64,000 bases of DNA from Aphanomyces cochlioides. Taxonomy: Eukaryota; Oomycota; Saprolegniomycetes; Saprolegniales; Verrucalvaceae. A program made the position numbers and the translations under genes. The notes under the pieces were generated by a model. The model was not told the origin of the DNA. It made no database searches and saw only the letters and a program-made list of their open reading frames with translations. The stretch spans positions 558,001 through 622,000 of the forward strand of contig JAHQRK010000026.1 of NCBI GenBank assembly GCA_019828595.1. Reading direction: 5' to 3'. Shown here one piece after another: positions 57,062 to 64,000 of the stretch (its first letter is position 1; every line of letters starts with the position of its first letter).

Positions 57062-58058
57062 TTAGTCGAACAAAGCCATAAGCGCTTTAATTGCATCTTT
57101 CGGGCTTTGCATGTGTTGATAGCCTTGGAATTCACTTGCGTGGAATGCATCAAAGAGCGCGCTGCGAAGGGCATCCGATACATGCATCATGCGCTCGACT
57201 TCATAAAGTGAAGACTCAAGGAAATGCATCTAAAAGAGCACAAATGTAAAACTCGCCTGCATTGTATCTTGACAAACCTTCGTTCCTACTGTTTGGACTC
57301 GCTTTGTTAACTCTTTTTGATCGTGTGCTAATTGCGCTGGTATTTCAACGCATGGGAAGGGTCTGTCGTCTTGGACGACCACGGACGATGCTAAAGGCTG
57401 GTCACTCAATAAGGACGGTAGCATGTCGTGAAATGATTTCCACTCATTTTCACAACGATCTAGCCTATGTTCACTCCATTACGAGATTGGAATGATTAGA
57501 GAGGTTACCCTTCGAGTTTTTCTTCCAACGAACGGATGAGTGTATGAACTGAATCGTGGTGTGGTGAATTCGAGCCACTTTCGTCCTACGAATAGCAGTT
57601 TCTCTCCGTGGCGAGACAATGACGTACATCGGTATTTGATGTTGCAGCTGACGCAAACTCTGTCTTTATAATGACGGCAGCAGCATCAACTAGACATGAT
57701 TTATGTGATTTATAGGGTGAAAGGTGGACAGAAAGTACGTACGCACGTGGAGTAATTGTTTATTGGTTTCACCAGACGATGTCGTCAACGACGCAGTGTG
57801 GTCAATCGTCCTTTCCACAATGGCGCACAATGCGTCAAACATTTCTGTATGTGGGTTGTTCGTCGCCTCATGGGACTTGAAATACTTTTGACGCAATTCA
57901 TTGTCGTGCACTTGCATGCGCTCAATACGTTCGTCCTTGTCATTGTCATCATTGTCGACTTGGTGACGTTTCCTCTTGAAGATAAACGGGGAAGCGTGCT
58001 TTTGTGGCGTACGGAACTCGAATTTGCGCTTCCTATGCGGCGTTTTCATCCCAATCAT
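57062..58058 (-). CDS. Unknown conserved-looking nuclear protein, about five exons
   Basis: ATG is at 58058. The first exon (KTPHRKRKFEFRTPQKHASP and KRKRHQVDN) is very basic with an apparent nuclear localisation signal. It is followed by a helix (MFDALCAIVERTIDHTASL). After introns come AAAVIIKTEFASAATSNTD, DESGSNSPHHDSVHTLIRSL, ENEWKSFHDMLPSLLSDQPL, and ending FLESSLYEVERMMHVSDALR ... IKALMALFD with stop at 57062-57064. The helical pattern and NLS suggest a chromatin or kinetochore-type role, but I do not recognise the family. It is tail-to-tail with the PSMG1-like gene, 132 bp apart. Confidence 0.6.
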
Positions 58059-58121
58059 CTCAACATCTCACATACCCTGCAATGGTCTTTGCCATGCTTC
58101 CCAAATTCAAAACTGCACAGG

Positions 58122-58177
58122 TTTTTTCCGGATAAGTTCAAATCTCCGTATCCGGGATTTTATGTATCCGGAAAAAA
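58122..58177. repeat. CCGGATA inverted/direct repeats
   Basis: TTTTTTCCGGATA at the left and TATCCGGAAAAAAA at the right form an inverted pair, with another TATCCGG between. It may be a small transposon end or a hairpin terminator. Confidence 0.6.
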
Positions 58178-58579
58178 AGACTCTTAGACGGAAATTGTGG
58201 GACATTCATATGAAATAGTCAGACGGATATTGAAAAATATCCGTAAACGTCAGAAAAATGGACTGACTTTTTCCATTGTGTAAAAATACATACTATAGAA
58301 AATCAAGATAAGGGGGAAATTTGGAGAAAGAGTCAGACAAAAAATCTGCGGCTTGCAATTCGTTGTTAGTGACGTCATTTTTCTTTGGTGAGTCACGTCG
58401 TAGGTCGACGACCCTGAGCGACTTGAGAGACAGCAGAATTGCCCCGTAAACAAAGAAGAGCTACAACAGTGGCCTGAAGCAAATCATAAAGTGGCTTCAT
58501 TTGTCAGAGAGGTCATTTATGGTAGCAGACGACGGTACAATCGACTTGACATATTTCAATTATGATGACTTCTCTAAAT
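58178..58579. other. Non-coding stretch
   Basis: AT-rich, with no gene or RNA recognised. Confidence 0.5.
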
Positions 58580-58582
58580 TTA

Positions 58583-58830
58583 GGGCCCGTCTGGCAACCG
58601 AAAATATTACAATAAATTGGCCCAAAATGCCATTTTGAGGCCAAATTCAATAATTGAGGTCAAAATATGAACTTGTTTATCTCCAAGAGTTTTGCACCAA
58701 GTCCAATATTTTTTGGTTGGGATATACTCAGTGGAGGCTCCCAAAATGCCATTTTGAATATGCCATAAATTGTTGATCCCATTTTGGTTGAAAATGGCAT
58801 ATTGATTTTGAATTTTTGCCAGACGCACCC
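58583..58830. mobile_element. 248 bp Harbinger-type MITE with TTA duplication
   Basis: Ends GGGCCCGTCTGGCAA (left) and TTGCCAGACGCACCC (right) are imperfect inverted repeats of 15 bp. The element is flanked by TTA at 58580-58582 and 58831-58833, the target duplication type of PIF/Harbinger. It has no transposase. Inside, AAATGCCATTTTGA recurs in direct and inverted form. The tip GGGC..TCTGG resembles the tip of the complete element at 41154, so a related transposase may move it. Confidence 0.82.
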
Positions 58831-58859
58831 TTATTGAATGGAAGTTCCAAAACTCCAAT

Positions 58860-60770
58860 TCAAAATTGGGAACCCTCTCAAACTATCGCTCAGCCATAAA
58901 GGATTACTAGTGCTTTTAACCCGGCTTCGTCCGGGGGGCAAGGTGAGTTGACGTGGCATTGTTATTGATTTGCCATTTGTCTGCTGGTTTCGCTAAGAGC
59001 TTGAAACTCTAACTTAAGCATTCGTCCAAGATGCTATTAAGCGTAGAAGAACATTAACCATTTTGACTATCTAAGCCTAATCTGACCGTAGATTCACCGC
59101 ATTATGGCATGTTCTTATGCCTTAGATAGAGTTCGACTAAGCCTGAACTGGTAGTAACTACAGTGCATTGCAGCCCCAACTACCGCTAAGCAAACCTTTA
59201 CAGTCACGTTTATTCATTTAATCACAATGCTTCGCTGAACTTTTACCATTATGAAGTACCATTCCATAAGCGCATAGCGCAGACTTCAAGCGATCATCGA
59301 TGATTTTATTAAGCTTAGATGAATACTGACAAAAATCGGCAGTCTACACTTCATTGGGCATGCTAGCTTGTTTGTTAGTCAAATGTAGAATTCAACTCTA
59401 CCTACAGGAGGAACTACTTAAGCACATTGCAGCTCTAACTACCTAATCTGAGTAGTCGTTTTCTCGTTATTCATATTGCAAAGTTTCGCTATGCGTAATC
59501 AGGCGTTCGTTTACGTGTAATATGAGTTATATCACGACGTAATATAATACATATATACTTATTAGAGGGCAATCATTATCAAAGAGGGCCTTGACCTCAG
59601 AGATTTAAAATCGCCAGAAGGGACACTTGTTCTCGTTAGCTAAATTATGCATCGTTTCACTCGTACTGAAGCATTATTTACTGCAATGTAGCGCATACCT
59701 TATCGCATCGTAGTGCTAATATTAGTGTAGTGTGATACTCATCTAATCGATCCCAGCACTGCCTTTTCTAATCCTGTATCTGTCTCAGCGTTTTGTCGTT
59801 TGCAGTATCGCAGCCTAGCTAAGAACCTAAAAACCTAATAATCTGGGATAAATATTTTCATGCCATAGTTTTTTATTATATTTTCGTAAATTAAGCAATT
59901 GTTGAGACCTCATATGACTCAGGACGAATGCATACCTAAGGATCAAACAAAGCGTATACGTTCTGTGAAAAACCTTCGTCGGTTGCTACGTGAGAGTGTT
60001 TCTAAAAATAAAACCTATCGTCGCTGGTCAGCAGGTTTTCTCCCTGTGTGGTAGTTTGGAGATGAGTGATCAAGCAGGATGGTTGATATGACGACGAATC
60101 CTTTGGTCAGAACATTATTGTTGATTTGATACGAATTTCCAGACCCCGTTCAATCGAATCACGCCGGCGGATCGATTCACCAATCGACGCCATTGGCTAA
60201 TAAATATTTTGGGCGATTTTGATTGGCTGAATAAAATTCTAAAGAAAGTACAGTTCCCATGAGAGAAAGTACTGTTCTAATTTTCATTCATCCAATCTAT
60301 TGGCGCGATTGGAGATTGATACAAAAAACGAATCCAAATTGGGAAATTTCTAGCGAATCCACAATACTGCCGCATGTCTACTTTTCTGTCGTTCAATTTG
60401 TCACCTCTCCCCATCACCTAAAAATGTATAGTATCGTCCAATCAACAGACTTTTCTGGACTCTCGCGAGAGCTCCCATTTTATTTAATTATTTTATTACG
60501 ATGAGTACATACAATTATCAAGTGTAGTGAGGAGAGTGGTATACTTGAAAAAGGCAATTTTTGAGTGTAGAACCCCCAAAACAGGAAAAGGAGGGCTGTT
60601 TTGTCCAGTGGATGGTGGTAGGGCGCACAGACATTTTGAGTGTGCACAGACACACAGACTTTCTTTCGCGTTTACATAGTAGTAGATTATCTACGCATAC
60701 AGACACCATTGCCAGCAGAATTCAGCTCAGATTGTAAAGTTGTGCTCCAAGGTAGATTTAATATTAAGCT
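58860..60770. other. Gene-poor stretch with a diverged tandem duplication
   Basis: Segments around 59025-59235 and 59290-59500 share an ordered set of words (ATTAAGC-TTAGA, GGCATG-TT, GCATTGCAGC, AACTACC, TTATTCAT) at similar spacing, so they look like an old duplication. No coding frame is supported in either copy. The rest is AT-rich without recognised features. Confidence 0.5.
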
Positions 60771-60779
60771 AAATACTTC

Positions 60780-62367
60780 ATGTTATCGTAGGAATACAGA
60801 GACGATGTGCTGCCGAAGAGCAGGCTGGAACCATCAAAGATAGTGGCAAACGTCCTCTTCGAATCAACCAATATGTTGAACTGTGCAAGCACACTCTCAC
60901 ACTGATGGATGGTGGCTTTACGCATCTTTTTTAATCCCTTTCTTGGAATTTAATGTGCAGATCTCGATCAACAGATTCCATTTGCCTAGAACACTTATCT
61001 GTTGAAAATGATGCCCTAGGGTGCACATTTTACATGTCAAAGACGGATCAAAATGGAAAAAAGAGGCGTGATCCTAAACATATTTACGCTAATCCCTTGA
61101 AACCAGAGATTTGTTGTTTTTTAGCCCTTGGTATATATCTAGCATGTAATCCCCAACTTAAATCTGGCGCTTTGTTCCCTAGGCCCAATCAGCGTGAAAG
61201 ATTTGGAAAGAGTTTATCAAGAGCTGTGGCTCATGTCGGTCAAGTTTGTGGTGCTGATATTGGTACACATTCAATTCGCAAAGGTGCTGCTACCTTTGTT
61301 ATATCTGGAAGTACCTCTGGACCATCAATTGTAAATGTGTGCATTCGATGTGGTTGGTCCCTTGGACATGTTGTTGAAAGATATATTCATTATGATGGAG
61401 CTGGTGATCAGTATGTAGGGCGAGTTGTTGCAGGCTTGCCTTTATCTAATGGTGATTTTGCAATTTTGCCACCACACTTTATAGATTCCGACTCTGCATG
61501 TGTGAATAAGTCGATTAAGAAAATATTCCCCAACTTGGCTATGAATTCTGAGCTCCATGGTGTTTTGAACCTTTGTTTGGCATCCTTGGTGTTTCACGCA
61601 AATTTTCTAGTGTCAACATTGCCTGCCAAGCATCCTTTGCTATCAACTCCTTTGTTCACTAACGGAAATTTGATCTCAAATTTAAAAGATGTTATTACCC
61701 AAACATCAACAACTTTAGTCTCTACTGGCATTCCTCCTCATATCTCTCTACATTGTCAGCTTGAAGCAAACCACAAGTCAATCCAGGCTTTGGCAGGCAC
61801 AATCCTCAATGGTATCAGCGATATTTTGGAAGAAAAGGGGTTGGCGCAGGGAATATAACAAAAGAATTGCTTGAATCAACATTGCGGAGGATTATGCATG
61901 ATGTCTCTCTAGTACAAAATGTGGATGAGTCCCGAGAGAACCAAATATTGAATGAACGTACATCTTTACATTGTTGGGACGGAAGATGGCACAGGGTGCC
62001 ACAGTCATTTGAGCTACCCGCCGTCGATGTGCTCACGGCATGGACGTTGTGGTGGTGTGGAGCTCCAGCAAAAAATTTACCCCCTTTCAGGCAACTTGAT
62101 CCAAAAGATTTGACACGAAAGCAAGCTAAAATATTCTCAGCTTGGAAATTCGCAATGAAAATACTCACAGATTCGTTGATAGAAGCAGGCGATCCAACTT
62201 GCAACATCAGTGCTCTAGAAAGTCAAAGCTCAACAATTGTGTCTATGTCCTTCCATATAATTACCACTACATTGTTGTCAAGGCTGACGTCAACTCCACG
62301 TGGTCGAAGTCGTCGTTTGGGCCAAATGAAGCTCGTGACATTTGCTCGTCTTGCACGCCAATTGTAG
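60780..62367 (+). pseudogene. Crypton element: tyrosine recombinase plus GCR1_C-type domain, damaged
   Basis: The plus frame reads KDSGKRPLRINQYVELCKHT and GFTHLF, then TAA at 60932-60934, then continues in frame WNLMCRSRSTDSICLEHL, FYMSKTDQNG, PKHIYANPLKPEICCFLALG. Next come the catalytic HSIRKG (His-x-x-Arg), RCGWSLGHVVERYIHYDGAG with the likely Tyr nucleophile, and DQYVGRVVAGLP. At 61858 the frame ends; a one-base shift continues as GNITKELLESTLRRIMHDV. Then SLHCWDGRWHRVPQSFELP and NLPPFRQLDP, the GCR1_C-like DNA-binding domain typical of Cryptons, follow to a stop at 62367. Cryptons move as circles by tyrosine recombination. Ends could not be found, as Cryptons lack long terminal repeats. 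Confidence 0.85.
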
Positions 62368-62399
62368 ATTTCGAGGATAGTTGGCACATAGCTTCTAAG

Positions 62400-64000
62400 A
62401 TTTCAATGAATGACGTATATTTCTTCATACCTCATAAGACGTCCATTGTGCGAGCCCACCAATCTCTCCATCGCGCGTGTGGGCCGTCGATCTCGTTCTG
62501 TTTCTCCAACGTCAAAGTCCAAATTGATGCAAAGCATATTTAACCAATCAGAATAAGTCAGATTTTGTGTCTGACTTTTTCCAATGACAATACAATCGTG
62601 GGAACAATAAAACGCATGTATTGAAGGCATAAAACTGCTAAGTAAAACACTTAAGTTGCTTTGACTCTCGAGTGATGATGTGTACAAGCCCTCTTCAAAG
62701 TGCCTCACTTCGAGGCGACCTACGAACTATACTGCCATAGATAGTAAAATGAGATCAAAGAGCTTTTAGCAACTTTATAACAGGGTTATCATTAAGGAAG
62801 GATAGGCTGTGCTTTCATATTCTACTTGCCTAGTAAAGACGTCTGAACGCCTTAGCGAGCGTGTTTGAGCTGCAAATTATCGTAACTTGCACTGAATGGT
62901 TCATGGAGCCTGAGTGAACAGAGAATTTCTGTATGTTTGCAAAGCGTATTAGCAGCAAACACAGAAACTGTCGAGACAATCGCACAGACAGATGATGCCA
63001 TTTCTAATAGCTAAGGACTTGGCGACTCCTGTTCAATTGATCTTTCAGAGAAGAGTCAATATAATATTTAGATGTAGCACACGCCCCTACGATGAGCTTA
63101 CTATGTTAAATAGACTCATAACATGATAAACAATGATGTAACACCAGTGTCTCTTCGGTGGTTCATTCATGAATGGTGTTGCCCAGATCAAATCTGGGCT
63201 ATCTTAAATTATGGACTTAAAGCTTACTCAAACTGTATAAGCATTAGTCTTAGCTCCTAGCTCTGGAAGTTTGCTTTACAAGAACAGTGTTCCTCTAGGT
63301 CGGGGCTGTCATTTTGGCACTTTGACAAAAGAAAAGACGTCGATCGTCAAAACCCTATAAATTTATAGTGTGGGACTCTGTCCCACAAAATCCGTAAAAA
63401 TTATATGTGGTCATGAAAATGTATGAAAACAACTGACAAGAAAATTTTGATTTTTTGAAAATTTGGGACAATTTGTCCCACAAATGCTCTAAAACTTGAT
63501 AAAATCGCCCACAAATTCCGGAGAATATAATTTTAAAAATATCTCAGATTGTAATTTCCTGATTGGCTGTTTCTGAATCAATATTCGAGATATATTTACT
63601 CTGGTCACTACAAATAGAAAGCAAATACAAACACTGCCCTGACCAGGTCAAGACTTCGATGTTGATGTTGAGAGCCATCTCGACTGTTAAAGCGGTCATG
63701 ACAGTGTTCAAATTGTTGAGACTTCTAGAATGTACAGAGGACCCGTAAAAATACACGTACAGTGGTACTGAATTTTGATTGGACAAACAGCCACTTAACA
63801 CACATATCAGTTTCAAAATACCTTTACAAATCAATTTCCTGTAGGACTTAATTGAAAAGTCTATTCTTGAATGAACTCTAAGCTCAACTCCAAATCTTTG
63901 AAATAGATATACTACAAAATACGATATCCAAACACCTGATCTGAATATACAAGAATCAAGACAGTTCTACACTGTTGGAACTTCCAACCAAAAAAGTCAT
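62400..64000. other. Non-coding end of window, small palindromes only
   Basis: No gene is supported. Short palindromes occur at 62556-62578 (GTCAGATTTTGTGTCTGAC), 63181-63200 (GCCCAGATCAAATCTGGGC) and near 63372-63395 and 63468-63482 (GTCCCACAAA words), perhaps scraps of small inverted-repeat elements. Confidence 0.5.

Overview
The window looks like nuclear DNA of an oomycete, most likely a sterol-making one (Saprolegniales: Aphanomyces or Saprolegnia type). The evidence is: genes cut by very short introns (about 38-61 bp) with GT..AG ends; several Ty3/gypsy, Mutator-like, PIF/Harbinger and Crypton elements; and two sterol-synthesis genes, an oxidosqualene cyclase and a C-4 methylsterol oxidase, that Peronosporales are known to lack. 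The species cannot be named from the sequence alone. Because it is eukaryotic DNA, open frames beginning with GTG or TTG carry no weight as genes.

Layout. 1-10797: tandem array of a 578 bp satellite, 18 whole units and a partial one, nearly perfect in sequence, running off the left edge. 10810-12560: small repeats, then a decayed Ty3/gypsy integrase/chromodomain remnant. 12560-19060: repeat-rich DNA with a 589 bp inverted-repeat element, a 57 bp minisatellite, two tRNA-derived (SINE-like) Pol III boxes and a broken Thr/Pro mucin-like gene. 19061-22180: a broken unknown gene, a broken Mutator-like transposase and a broken Myb/SANT-like gene, all on the minus strand. 22532-33891: an 11.4 kb Ty3/gypsy LTR retrotransposon with nearly identical LTRs, a damaged pol, and two apparently intact genes on the OPPOSITE strand between pol and the 3' LTR. 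33892-35660: AT-rich DNA with small inverted-repeat elements. 35865-40738: ordinary genes (NEDD1-like WD40, AGD14-like ArfGAP, small SnoaL/NTF2-like protein). 41154-43714: a whole PIF/Harbinger transposon with TAA target duplication. 44058-58058: the gene-dense core (methylsterol oxidase, CxxC protein, RAP-domain protein, oxidosqualene cyclase, DNA2 nuclease-helicase, PSMG1-like proteasome chaperone, unknown nuclear coiled-coil protein). 58100-64000: gene-poor, with a 248 bp Harbinger-type MITE and a decayed Crypton tyrosine-recombinase element.

How the parts fit. The core genes are housekeeping functions (sterols, centrosome, replication, proteasome assembly, organelle RNA). The two sterol genes lie about 3.4 kb apart on the same strand and act in one pathway: the cyclase closes the ring and the oxidase removes C-4 methyls. 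The strongest candidate for something not well described is the antisense gene pair inside the LTR retrotransposon. Both proteins have a disordered Ser/Pro-rich part, a coiled coil and a Cys3His-type module resembling the SCA7 zinc fold, and both frames are open while the sense-strand pol is broken in several places.
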